DNA from: Favolaschia claudopus
Lineage: Eukaryota; Basidiomycota; Agaricomycetes; Agaricales; Mycenaceae
DNA length: 64,000 bases
Direction: 5' to 3'
Assembly (NCBI GenBank): GCA_037176885.1
Contig: JAWWNJ010000018.1
Coordinates: forward strand, 2,046,001-2,110,000
Shown: positions 21,171 through 31,530 of the stretch, piece by piece
How positions within the stretch are numbered: position 1 is the first letter of the stretch
Layout of the letters: every line of letters starts with the position of its first letter
Made by a program: the position numbers and the translations under genes
Notes under the pieces: generated by a model
Seen by the model: the letters and a program-made list of their open reading frames with translations, nothing else
Database searches by the model: none
Told to the model about the DNA's origin: nothing

Positions 21171-22478
21171 CAGTGAACACCTGTGCCAGCACGTAATCGA
21201 TACCTAGTCTGGTAATGGCGCAGTCTTTTGATCGCATCACCGCGCTTTCCCAAAATGGAAGCTCCAGCCATTTCGCCTCATTCTCATGGCTAGCTAGCGC
21301 TGTGTTGGAATCAAAATCCGGCCTATTATAGAAATGTGAGATCCGAATGGCCCTCCCGTTAAGTAAGTAACAAGAATTTTGGCTGAAATTCGCGCAGTTC
21401 GGAGTGGTCAGACGCCCACTCAGAAGGCTTGCCGAGGTCCTTTCCGAACAAGATAATAAAAGGTGTTCTGCGAGTCGCTGCGACCTCGGTTGTGAGAAAT
21501 GTAATTTAGGCTCCATTCGGCTGTCGTTATTTAGCGGCATTTAGCGCCACTTTGGAGCACTTCATAAAAATTCCCCGCCGAAATTTGGGTGAGAAATGCT
21601 CCAAAGTGACGTCAAGTGCTCCGAAATGACGCTACCCTATATGGTGCGTGGGAACGCTTACGTAGTATTTAGTCCAGTCGCCGGAAAAAAGAAAATCGGC
21701 CCTATATCTTTTTTTAGAACGCCGGCGCACCCTTGTTGCTAGTCGCGTTTAAGCCAAGGGGGTCCAACGATAAGAATTGATGACATCACGTAGGGGAGGG
21801 GTCCCTCGGGGTTCGAAAAAAAACTTTTGTAGGTCAAAAGTTTTTCGACTTCAGGCTTGCTGGAAAGAGTAGGGGAAGATTCCTGCGTGTTAAATACGCC
21901 AGCCCCAGCTGTTTTAGCTATTTCATACTGTACTCAAACCATTTTCTAGTCCAATCTGGGTGGTGTTGCCCGTTTCGGAGTCAGCTTTGGCCATGCTTAC
22001 CACACCGATCAAATCAATTCAATCAAGCCGAGCATTCGGCAGACTGCTACAGCATCGAGACCTTGGATGGGCTCGTTAATGGTGTTTGTGGTGATGGAAT
22101 ACACCCTATATGGTGTATGGTGTGCGAAAAGGGTGTATGAGTTTGATCTCGTCCCAAAAAGGTGTATGCGCTGACCGAAAAGGGTGTATCGACGTGATAC
22201 CATCACAAAATACACTAAATCGGGCAAGCCGGGCAAGTCCAGATCCGGAGCACCAGGCTTGAACCAGGCCTGGGTGAAACGGCCAGAACAAACTACCGAT
22301 GAGCTGATAAGACTTTTTTTGGAACTTGAATATGGTTATGCATTTGTTTTCTCATGTACAACAGCGGCACTCATTACGAAAACAGCAGAGGTTGGCAACA
22401 CAGAGAGACAGTAGTCTCTCGTAGACAGACGCTCTAGTATCTTGTGTCTCGTACCTCGACAGATATAGAGTCTGTTAC
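21171..22478. other. No gene; dispersed repeat at 21636-21745
   Basis: 21636-21745 (GTGCGTGGGAACGCTTACGT, then GTCCAGTCGCCGG, AAAATCGGCCCTATATCTTT) recurs inverted at about 35915-36015, and a related stretch lies at 36310-36395. At 22120-22190 AAGGGTGTAT or AAAGGTGTAT occurs three times at 20-30 bp spacing. No coding signal. Confidence 0.5.
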
Positions 22479-22974
22479 TTACCGCGGGGGTCCGACCGGA
22501 GTGCGTTCTTATTACATAATCTGTCAGAAGTTTCATCACGTGCTGCATACGTGTTGCCTCGCTCAGGCCTGTTTGAAATGTTTCCTGCTGCAGTTGTGCT
22601 GCAGAGCGACGTATCTCCTCTCGGGTACTCTTTCCGAGTCGTTATATGCACTGTCAAGCCGAATCCACATCCAGGAGCTGATCAAAAGATGCTGTTTACA
22701 GTACCTAGATCTAAAAAAAAAGTTATATATGAGGTAAGTACTCCAGTAAATCACAAAGTTTGGCAAAAGTGCTCTCTTAGGTTGCTCTTAGGCTCGAATT
22801 CAACTCGAATGATATGACTATGGCCCGACCTTTGCCGTGCATGGCCGTACAAGGCCATACGCCAACCATCCACGTCCTCCACAGTCCCCCCCACCTCAAC
22901 GTGGCAGATGCACGTGGCCCAATTGTTGACAGATTATGTAATAAGGGTGCACTCCGGTCGGACCCCCGCGGTAA
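22479..22974. mobile_element. MITE with about 47-bp terminal inverted repeats (TTACCGCGGGGGTCC)
   Basis: The ends read inward as TTACCGCGGGGGTCCGACCG and continue GAGTGC, then CTTATTACATAATCTGTC, with only a few differences. Length 496 bp, no ORF. I find no convincing target duplication (CTGTTAC left, CTACTAG right), so the superfamily is open. Confidence 0.7.
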
Positions 22975-23666
22975 CTACTAGACTAATACCAGGTGAAAAT
23001 ATTGTTTTGGGGCTTCGTTTAGACTTTGTGATATATGTTTCAGCATAAAAAACGTTTACACCGGTGATTCTTTGCTGTTTTCGCCCGAAACTAGGCTGAA
23101 CAAGTGGGCAACTTTGAACTGTGACAAGTGTTACATTCTGTCACATTTCAACTTCACGCGCGTTTTAACGCGTTCTGTACGTCCTATACACCAGATTTCT
23201 GCACCAAAACATACATATGACCTATTAAAAACAATCGACGGTATAAGATCCCGAATCTTCAGAATTTCCGGTATTTTATGGCCCAAATTCACCATTTTCA
23301 GTAAAAACCCTAAGGCTTTTGCAATTCTGAGTGAATCGACTGGAAATCGCGGGCGAGTTTCTTTGACTCAATCCTCTCAACAGCGCTATCTGAGCGGATT
23401 TTGATTTTTAAATCTTATTCTCTCACTACAGTGAACAACTTCAATAATCAAGTCCCTACTCCATTTACAACACGAAATTAAAAAATCCGCTCTGATAGCG
23501 CTATTCTCTTGCCACTTTCACTACGAGTTTATGTTTTGTCCCAGAACTCAAAGTGGAAGATGAAGATGGTATTAAGTTTACAAAGTAGGAACCAGACGCA
23601 CCAGCGAACCAAACAGGAACAAAGCTGCCGTTCTGATCAAGGGCGATGCCCGTTCCCATTGGTCGT
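22975..23666. other. No supported gene
   Basis: A 110-codon plus frame at 23072-23404 shows no motif. 23605-23660 contains a diverged copy of the CAAAGCTGCCGTT repeat seen at 26.5 and 27.4 kb. Confidence 0.4.
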
Positions 23667-23674
23667 GATTACGC

Positions 23675-24298
23675 CCCAGCGAAAACCCCGTCTTGGGATA
23701 TCTTGGGATATCCTGGGATATCTTGGATTTGCGCATTTTATGAGGATCCAAGATATCCCAAGATTTCCCAAGAGAAATCGTGCCATATATCTTGGGATAT
23801 CTTGGGACATCTTGGATTTTGATTTCGTTTTAAATTTAGCATTCTGGTGTATGTTTGTACGGTAGGGAGGCGAAAAAGAGAGGCTTGGGTCCCGAATTGA
23901 ACCCGACACACCCTCGCCACACAACTTTTCACCATACTCACAACCGTTATACCATAGAAGACCGAAAGTACGTGCCGAACATATGTCCTAGTCTGGCCCG
24001 AGGCTTGCCGAACGCAAATGCCGCATTGTTTTATCTTATTTGTCAGGCCTCGAAATTTTAAACGGGCATTTCACGCTTCCTCTCTTCTCTAGCTGTCTGC
24101 AGCCATTTTCCAACTTAGTCTATATAGTGTTCTCGATTTTTCAAAGTGCCCAAAACAATATTGAAATGCATGAATCCTGCGATTTGAAACAATGATTTGA
24201 GACGGAGCAAGATGAGCCAAGATGATGGCAAGAAAAAATATCAGGATGCAAGATATCCCAGGATATCCCAAGATATCCCAAGACGGGGTTTTCGCTGG
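23675..24298. mobile_element. MITE with GATATC-rich TIRs, 8-bp target duplication
   Basis: The left end reads CCCAGCGAAAACCCCGTC, then TTGGGATATC repeated; the right end is its reverse complement over about 50 bp. It is bracketed by GATTACGC at 23667-23674 and 24299-24306, a perfect 8-bp duplication. No ORF. The target seems to be a retroelement RT whose remnant continues at 24300. Superfamily unassigned (hAT by duplication length). Confidence 0.8.
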
Positions 24299-24299
24299 G

Positions 24300-24691
24300 A
24301 TTACGCTCTTGCAGCGCGTGATGATTTTTGTCACACGACGCGCGAGCTGGGCTTCTCGCTATCTGAGAAGAAGGAGGAGGAGGGTCCCTGTCACTGCCTG
24401 GAGTTCTTGGACATTGAACTCGACACTGTGCGTATGGAGGCGCGGCTCCCCCAGGACAAGCTTGAGCGCCTTGTGCATTCTTCCCTGGGGGATCCGTCCC
24501 GACGGTCCTTATTTGTCTGTGGTCCTCGCTCCGAGCTGTTTGTCTGTGGTCCCCGCTCCGAGCTGCCCTCGCTCTGGCCCAGGGATTCTCACACAAGGGG
24601 TTGCGGAAAAACAAAACAAAATACCTCGACCCGAGCCAAACCCGAGCCCCCACTGGTGATCCCCACCCTGACATGTCACGTGACCAAATGA
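24300..24691 (+). pseudogene. Fragment of a DIRS/Ngaro-like reverse transcriptase
   Basis: About 60 codons match the RT of tyrosine-recombinase (DIRS-type) retroelements: CHTTRELGFSLSEKKEEEGP, then CHCLEFLDIELDTVRMEARL and PQDKLERL. Upstream coding is cut off by the MITE at 23675-24298. Downstream is a 27-bp in-frame duplication (FVCGPRSEL twice, 24512-24565). No recombinase domain or other part is present. The family call is from motif memory. Confidence 0.55.
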
Positions 24692-25164
24692 TCAGGCGTG
24701 AGTTCGAACCTGAGAAGTAACATTACCTTTTTTTTCCGCCTTAAGCTGCTGGCGCATAAGAATACAAGAGCCAGTCAACTAGTTGATTGGATATTCAACC
24801 TACTTAAAAACAAGTATACCCAGCCTATTATCTATTTTAATTTAGTAGATGCAATACATTTCTCTACATGTGGCAGGAGGACTTTTACATGGAACTACGC
24901 CATGTAGACTCCAACTGTATATTTGAACCTCAATCAAACCCGGATCAATCTCAGCACCGTTATTTGCAGGGCTTGGAAGAAGGAAGTCACTTGGATGCAT
25001 TAAACAGAATGCAGAATTTTTCTAGAATGCATTGAAACATCCCACATCAATTCAACCAGAGAGGTCCAGCAAATCCATGGAATACAGAAGGAAATGACCG
25101 ATGAAAAGGGAGGGAATGTAGGTGAAAGGCGCCACAAGAAACTGAAAGGGAATTTATACAAAAA

Positions 25165-25263
25165 GCGAGTTGTGCCGACGGGTTCGAACACCGGGACAGC
25201 GAGCGCCCCGGATTTCACTCCGCCGTGCCAGTTAACCACTACACCATTGAGCCCGATAAGAGG
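25165..25263 (-). repeat. tRNA-like (SINE-head) sequence
   Basis: On the minus strand an A-box-like TGGTGTAGTGGTTAACTGG is followed about 50 nt later by a B-box-like GTGTTCGAACCCG, then TTTTT. The acceptor stem (GGCTCAA) has no partner downstream of the T-arm, so this is not a functional tRNA gene. It fits the head of a tRNA-derived SINE or a tRNA relic. Confidence 0.45.
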
Positions 25264-25269
25264 ATCCTA

Positions 25270-26390
25270 TCTATAATGAAAGACACTACGGGACCGCAGG
25301 TCCCGTGATAATGCACGTGAAAACGCAGGTGACTTTTCACACGCGTTCCCCGGCGCCGCGCGCCGGCGAGTGCAGCGAGCGGCAGTGCGGCGCCGCGGGC
25401 ACGGAATCCAGCAAAAAAAATTCGCAAAAAATTCAAACCGGGGTTTGGGGCGGAGCCCCGACAAGCTGTGCACCAGCCGTAGGGAGGGACGCGAGCGCAG
25501 CGAGCCGGCCCTGCCGAAGGCGGGGTGCTTAAGCTTGTCCTATACATGAAAACACAAGGTGACGTTAGTAACGTGACTTTTGACAGAAAATCACGGGGTC
25601 CCCGGCGCCGCGCGCCGCGAGTTCAGCCGTGGGCACAGAATCCAGCAAAAAAACACGCGGGGTTTGGGGCGGAGCCCCGACAAGCTGTGCACAAGCCGTA
25701 GGTAGGGACGCGAGCGCAGCGAGCCGGCCCTGCCGAAGGCGGGGTGCTTAAGCTTGTAGTACATGAAAACACAAGGATCCGCTCACGTGAAAAGTAACGT
25801 GACTTTGACACGAAGCCACGGGACCATCCTATCCTATACATGAAAAGAAGAAGAGCACAGCCTCAGCTCCAGGAAAGGGAATTTTACCCCGTGACTTTCT
25901 GTCAAGGCCTGGGAATCCCCGCGGCGACGCGCGCCGGCGAGTGCAGCGAGCGGCAGTGCGGCGCCGTCGGCAAGCAATTCACTGCGGGGTTTGGGGCGGC
26001 AGCCCCGACGAGCTGTGTGACCGCCGTAGGCACGCCGCGAGCGCAGCGAGTGGCCCGTGCCGAAGGCAGGGAGCTAAAGCTCGTAGTACATGAAAACACA
26101 AGGATCCGCTCACGTGAAAAGTAACGTGACTTTGACACGAAGCCACGGGACCATGTCGAGATGTCGCTGCCGGCTGTCGAGATGTTGCTCCCGGTTCCCA
26201 CGAACCTTCCCGACGGCGCCGCGCACCGCGAGTGCAGCGAGCGGTAGTGCGGCGCCGAGGGCACGCAATCCAGCAAGAAAAAAACCCGCGGGGTTTGGGG
26301 CGGAGCCCCGACAAGCTGTGCACCAGCCGTAGGTAGGGACGCGAGCGCAGCGAGCCGGCCCTGCCGAAGGCGGGGTGCTTAAGCTTGTGT
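25270..26390. repeat. Cluster of four GC-rich palindromic repeat units
   Basis: Units lie at about 25340-25530, 25590-25757, 25910-26085 and 26200-26390. Each carries GGCGCCGCG, GAGTGCAGCGAGCGG, GGGGTTTGGGGCGGAGCCCC (palindromic), GCGAGCGCAGCGAGC and mostly CTTAAGCTTGT. Units are linked by a spacer with ACATGAAAACACAAGGATCC and CACGTGAAAAGTAACGTGAC, nearly identical at 25760-25825 and 26090-26155. More units lie inverted at 49660-49740 and 50037-50200. Non-coding; the frames through it are by-products of the repeat. Confidence 0.75.
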
Positions 26391-26478
26391 CAAGGGAAAT
26401 TCAAACGACAAGTCTCTGCTGGCTGGCGGCCCGGCCGCATCGCTTCACGTGACATGTCAGGGGTGGGGATCAGCTGCG

Positions 26479-27434
26479 CCAGCTCGTGGGTACGGGCACT
26501 GCCCTTGCCGGGAACGGCAGCTTTGTACTTGTTTGTTCTCAGTCAACTCTTAGTTTTCCATGTTCCACTCTGTTCCGGCTTGCACAATGCCCATATAGAC
26601 TAACTTTCGCGGTGAATGTTGTGTCAAATACCTAAATCTACTTAGATCCCCCACAAAAACAAAATTTTGCTCTCAAATACTCAATTTATCGTGCTGCAAC
26701 CAGCATCCTTCCCAACATTTTGTGTTCCATTAGCTTCAAAATTTGAAGATATTCACTCTCCATGCATTTATGCTGCATCTGGGCCGTATGGATTGGCATC
26801 TTGGACCAATCTTGCCGTAAATTCTGACTTGCGAAGAGGACCAACCAATTTCGGCCGAACCGGCCGAGTGTTCGGATATAGTTGATCTTCGCCTCTTTAG
26901 ACAGTGTTTGACTCCCTTTTCGTGGTCGGATAGTGTTTCCAGGGAAGGAATTATAGTTAATGACATTGTTAGCGCGCATATTTGAACGAAATCGGACGAG
27001 CAGAGAGGTATATTGGCAGTACACAGTAAGTGTGACACCTGTGACTCCCGCGTACGAAGAGGGAACAGAATAAAATCCATCGTTTATTCAGAACACATTC
27101 TAGCCATATAAGTTGTGGGGGAAATATCTTCCATTTATATAGATCTTCAAATGTTATCCCTTGAATTTGTAAAATTCCTTTGCCTTCCCCTGGAAGTGGG
27201 GGAGTGTTGATAAAATGCAGCAGCTTTGAGATGAAGGTTGAGGGAGGGAGTACCAAAAGGGATAACTTTTATTTTTATGCCTCTTATGAAGATTTTACCT
27301 CAGTAGTCCCAAGAGATACAGCCCGTTTTTCGGGCGGTGAAACCTTTGCAAAATTGGAACCAAACGCCTCTGCGAACCAAACAAGTACAAAGCTGCCGTT
27401 CCCGGCAAGGGCAGTGCCCGTACCCACAGCTCGC
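26479..27434. repeat. Inverted repeat pair with about 59-bp arms
   Basis: The left arm (26479-26537, GGGTACGGGCACTGCCCTTG through AACGGCAGCTTTGTACTTGT) is the reverse complement of 27376-27434. The 840 bp between holds no recognisable ORF. The arms may be TIRs of a non-autonomous element or two copies of a short repeat; no target duplication is clear. A third diverged copy is at about 23605-23660. Confidence 0.55.
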
Positions 27435-27544
27435 ACTTGCGGTTCAAGCCCCGGTCGGCCGGCGGGTGGGAAACGGCAACAAATCATCCATCACACTTTG
27501 TCTGATCAGGCGTACGCTGCCGCCTTGATCCTTTGACGCCCATC

Positions 27545-27850
27545 CTACTCGGTGTCGCAAAAAGTAACCGATAATTTGCCATTTTAGGCCGAATCGTGCT
27601 GTATTTTCTCGGTCCAGACACATCGCAATGTTGTTTGGAATGCTTTGTACCCGATTGCAATAGTGTTTGAGGGAAATGGACTCTTGAATCCATCGTACGA
27701 GCCGGTTCATTCTAGAAATTTACAGATTGCCTTTTTAGGACGAGAGCTCTATGTTCCCAGTCTGTTGCCCATTAAAAGAGTGTTTTCAGGACCGTATGTT
27801 GTTAATTCGATACCTGGCTATGCACTGAGAGAATTTGACCTTTGAAAATT
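27545..27850 (+). repeat. Dispersed repeat, copy 1 (copy 2 inverted at 37565-37885)
   Basis: About 300 bp including CGGTGTCGCAAAAAGT, TTTGCCATTTT, GGCCGAATCG, TTGTACCCGATTGCAA, ATGGACTCTTGAAT, CGTACGAG and CCTGGCTATGCACTGAGA matches 37565-37885 in reverse with scattered differences. No ORF. Origin unknown. Confidence 0.65.
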
Positions 27851-27888
27851 ATGTGATTTAGGTAATTTCCGGGCTTTAAATTCCGTTA

Positions 27889-28196
27889 CAGCCGTTTGCA
27901 TAATTCCGTGAACACACTTTTTTATTTTTGTGCGTTACGTACCTCCTGTCAATCAGCGGCAGATTTGCCGAAACCGTGGGCCAGTGCAAGCAACACCTAA
28001 TGTGTGCAATTTTGAAAGGTAGGAAACATGAGGTAGGCATATACCCTCATATTCCAGCTATAAACAATCTGTTTTGGGCCCAAGGAATTGCGCAGAATCT
28101 GGTTTGTTGGGTGTTCGGCACTCACGGCTGATTGACAGGCCTTACGTCACCCGAGAAATAAAAAATTGCGTGTTCACGGAATTATGCAAACGGCTG
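27889..28196. mobile_element. Tc1/mariner-type MITE with TA target sites
   Basis: Ends read inward as CAGCCGTTTGCATAATTCCG and continue TGAACAC, identical in both; each end is flanked by TA (27887-27888 and 28197-28198). 308 bp without an ORF. The TA duplication and CAG start are typical of the Tc1/mariner superfamily. Its TIR differs from that of the autonomous-type element at 28715, so that transposase is probably not its driver. Confidence 0.8.
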
Positions 28197-28786
28197 TAAG
28201 CAGATCAAGGCTAGTTTCAAAACTGAGGGTCGCAACTTATCATTCTCTGGACTCGCCATTCACAAGGATTGCCAACAAGACCAAATTGGGCGTAGGAACT
28301 GGGTTGATGATTATCGGACCGTTGCCACGTTATCCTGATCAATCCTTTGGCTCTTCACGTCCGAATATATCCCATCTACAAGAATCAGCCCAAAAAATGG
28401 CTCTCCTGACCAGGGGTTGTTCGCCTTTTCCAAATTCTGTGGGCTTTGTGCGACCCGGTGGCAAATTTTTGACGACATCCAGTTTTTGTGTTGAATACTG
28501 AAAGCTTCAGACAAACAAATGCTAGGACCTTTTTACATATGTTATAGAGGATATCCAGGGGTGAATGTGTGTCGCAAAGATTGGTTGTATAAAAAGGGTG
28601 ACGTGGGAGGAAAGGACTAATCATGTAGTCAGTTGATGTCGGCATGTCGTGTACCATAGCCGCTTGCAGCGGCTCGAGCACGTTACAGGGATTCCTGTAA
28701 ATAATGACAAAATAATGACAATCACAAATAAATTTTTTGGCGCTTCCCGAAAAGGAAATTCGCGTCCTTCTCTTCCCTACGCCCCC

Positions 28787-29752
28787 ATGGTCAATCGGCG
28801 CATCAGTTCTGACCTCAAGGAGCGCGCATTAGCTCTCTGGGAAGCCGGATGGTCGCGTGAAGACATCTGTTATGCATTTCATGTCTCGCCTCGCAGTCTG
28901 TATCGCTGGCGCTCTATCTTCGAAGAATTCGGCAAAGTCACCAAACCTCCGTCTCCCTTCCGCGGCCGTGAGCGAATTATCAGCCTAGGAGTGCTCAATG
29001 CTGCCAAGGAAGTCTACTTCCACGATTCTTCCGTGATGCTAGACGAACTAGCGTGGCATCTGGCAATTCACTATGATATCGCCATCTCGATCTCTGCGCT
29101 GCAGGCTACTCTGGCTCGGGCAGGTCTAACGCGCAAGGTGCTTCAAACAATTGCGGTAGAGAGAGACGAGGCACAGAGAACTGAATATCGAGGATGTATT
29201 CGTGATCCTACGTCGTTTTCTGGAACGGGGATTGAGTTTGTTGCAGTGGATGAGTCGAGCAAAGACGAGCGCACTCTCGCCCGACATCACGGCCGAGCTC
29301 CTGTTGGCCAGCCTGCCATCTACCCTCATCAATTCGTGCGCGACGATCGCTACACCCTCACGGCGCGACGATCGCTACACCCTCACCGCCGCCATGAGTA
29401 CGCAAGGATCCATTGCAACTCGAATTGTGGAAGGATCCATGGATGCGTATCAATTTTTTTCGACTTTATTGTCGAAAATGTGGTGCGCAAACATTCTCTC
29501 TATTCATCTTGTCCTCGCTAACTGACCCAAGATGCCCGTTATGAACCCTTACCCCGACGCTCAAAGTGTGCTCGTAATTGACAACTGCCGGATACATCAC
29601 TCGGATGTACTCGAAGAAGTCCTGAATGACAATGGTATGAGTTTCAACCGCTATTGAAAGTCGTTTGACACGTTCTTAGGTATCATGATACTCTTTCTTC
29701 CGCCTTACTCACCAGATCTCAACCCGATCGAAGAGTCGTTCTCGACATGTAA
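28787..29752 (+). pseudogene. Tc1-like DD34E transposase, with indels
   Basis: Starts at ATG 28787 (MVNRRISSDLKERAL). N-terminal helix-turn-helix: ALWEAGWSREDICYAFHVSP. DDE domain: EFVAVDESSKDERTLARHHG (first Asp), VLVIDNCRIHHSDV (second) and [16 protein letters not shown] with Glu 35 residues after the second Asp, the DD34E spacing of Tc1. Introns: GTGCGC to CCAAG (about 29484-29530) and GTATGA to TTCTTAG (about 29637-29681). A 25-bp tandem duplication at 29338-29387 and two extra T in the T7 run at 29454-29460 shift and then restore the frame, so a stretch of about 40 residues is garbled. The end after ESFSTC is unclear. Probably inactive. Confidence 0.85.
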
Positions 29753-29928
29753 GTGATCGATGGCAGAGGGATGGTTTCGACATGCAGGTTACATTTGGTA
29801 GTGTACAAACAGCTATGATTTCAGACATGTATCAAGAAAAAGATTGTAATTACAAGTATCTGGATGAATGCAACGGAACAACAGTTCGGAAAGCGACGAG
29901 AGTAAAGGATAGGTACCACAATCATCCA
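29753..29928. other. Junction between the two genes of the Tc1 element
   Basis: No coding signal beyond a possible third intron of the transposase (GTAAGTGATCG to GACATGCAG). The two genes converge here. Confidence 0.4.
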
Positions 29929-31530
29929 TCAAACGTACCGGAGGCGAGATCGCTCTTGAAGCAATGCAGAAGTTGTCTTGTCTCCCGGACGGAATCCCAC
30001 ATCCTTCAACAGACTAGTGTCACCTTCGGTGAGGCCGTAGTGTTCGCAAAATTGGTCTAGCGAGACGCTGTGACGCTTGATTGGGGACGGAGGGGCACTG
30101 CGCGTGGGAGCTGGGGCTGGGGGAGTGATAACAGTGTTGGCAGCAGGGAGAGGAGCGGGATGAGCGGTCGACAGCCGAGGGAACAATGACGGAATTCCGC
30201 CGTTTGACATGAGGGATGCGAGGAAGATGTCGGTTATAGAGAGCGCAGGAGTCGGAGTGGCAGCTGGAGGAGCAGCAGTGATAGCGGGAGCAGGCGGAGC
30301 GGCATTTTCGACAGCTGCGGCGGTATCGTTCAGGGTAGCGGGGGCGGAGGAAATATTCTTGATACGTTGTTGAGCGTCAAAGAAACGCGATGCAGGGGCG
30401 GTCTTATGATCGGTCAGGTTCTGAGACTGCAATAAAGCTGCATGAGATCGAGGTTACGAGAAAGAAACAAAGGAGACAATCTATTGATGCAGCCCACACG
30501 TCAAGACGTGTCTTATTCAGGTCGAAACAAAAGCCAGTCAGCGGTTGCTGATAGATACGGAGAGTGGGCCAGCGAGGGTCGTTGCCGATCGGATATGTCT
30601 AATTTTGCACGTTCAGCACGGGTAGCATTGTTGAAGCTAATCTGATGACGTTGAGCCGAAACCCATAGAACAAGGAGCATACTCTGACGCACCTTCTGCT
30701 CCATGACCGAGTCACTTGGTCCAGCGCGTTCGAGTTCGGAGTAGTCAAAGGTAGGGGTGGGCTGTCTTCCGTCTCCCAAGGCTAGCGAACATGTTTTGGA
30801 TCAGTGCCCCGCAATTTGCCACATAAACAGTTACGCACGGTGGGGTCATCCATAGGTTTCGTCGGTGGTGGCATATACAGCACGACGACACGACTCGCCT
30901 TCTTCTTCACATCATCCACCATTGCCTCATAACCAATCGCCTTCCCAAGAGGGGACTTCTCCCCGCTCGCCGGTTTCTTCGTTTTCCAAAGGATTTTCGA
31001 CTGGTTGATGTTCTGTACGAGGCACGGGAGTTCGGAGGCGATTGCAGACAAGAGTTCATCATAGGGGGCGGTCACAGGGAGTATAATGGGTCCTTTTTGA
31101 AGCGTATCATCATCATTTGCTTTCGCAGCGCGCTTTTTCGTAGGTGGGGGGGGCGGGCTTTGCGATGTTGATGTAGTATGTGATCTTGGGCGGAGGAGGC
31201 TCGTCCGTGTCGGAAATTTCTTCCTTGGCTTTAGCCTTCCGCTTCGATGGAGGCTTATCCTCGTTCCCAACGTCATTCGAGTCCTTGCGTTTGCGTTTCG
31301 TCGTCTTCTTGCTCGCGTTTTTCTTGGCTTGCGCAGCCATGATTTCGGGCGTCTTTACCAAGAATTTGTTGCATGCTTTGTGTGGAGGCACTTTGTTGCA
31401 TGCTCAGTGAGAAACAGCATTCGGAACGATGAAACGAGGTCAAAATACCGTCAGGATTGTCCGCAATTACGCCCTCAATCATCCCATTGAGATCCTTAGC
31501 AGTGAAACGGGTCAAGGACACTAATGTCAT
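29929..31530 (-). pseudogene. Second gene of the Tc1 element: basic, Pro/Ala-rich protein of unknown function
   Basis: Starts at ATG 31530 (MTLVSLTRFTAKDLNGMIEG). The first intron is 31403-31448; splicing gives ACNKVPPHKACNKFLVKTPE followed by a nuclear-signal-like KKTTKRKRK and PSKRKAKAK. Then come KITYYINIAKPA, a frameshift at the G8 run 31146-31153, LPCLVQNINQSKILWKTKKP, YEAMVDDVKKKASRVVVLYM, a further shift, YPIGNDPRWPTLRIYQQ, LNKTRLDVWAASI, an intron, an Ala/Pro linker, and a SAM-like end HSVSLDQFCEHYGLTEGD and LLKDVGFRPGD. I recall multi-copy Agaricomycete hypothetical proteins with this block order but no assigned function. At least two to three frameshifts and an atypical C-terminus make this copy decayed. 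Confidence 0.6.

Noticed and set aside
25239..26323. Several long minus frames in the GC-rich cluster
   Set aside because: Translations of the palindromic repeat; they recur in every unit and frame.
30442..30645. Plus-strand ORF opposite the second gene of the Tc1 element
   Set aside because: Shadow of the minus-strand exons.
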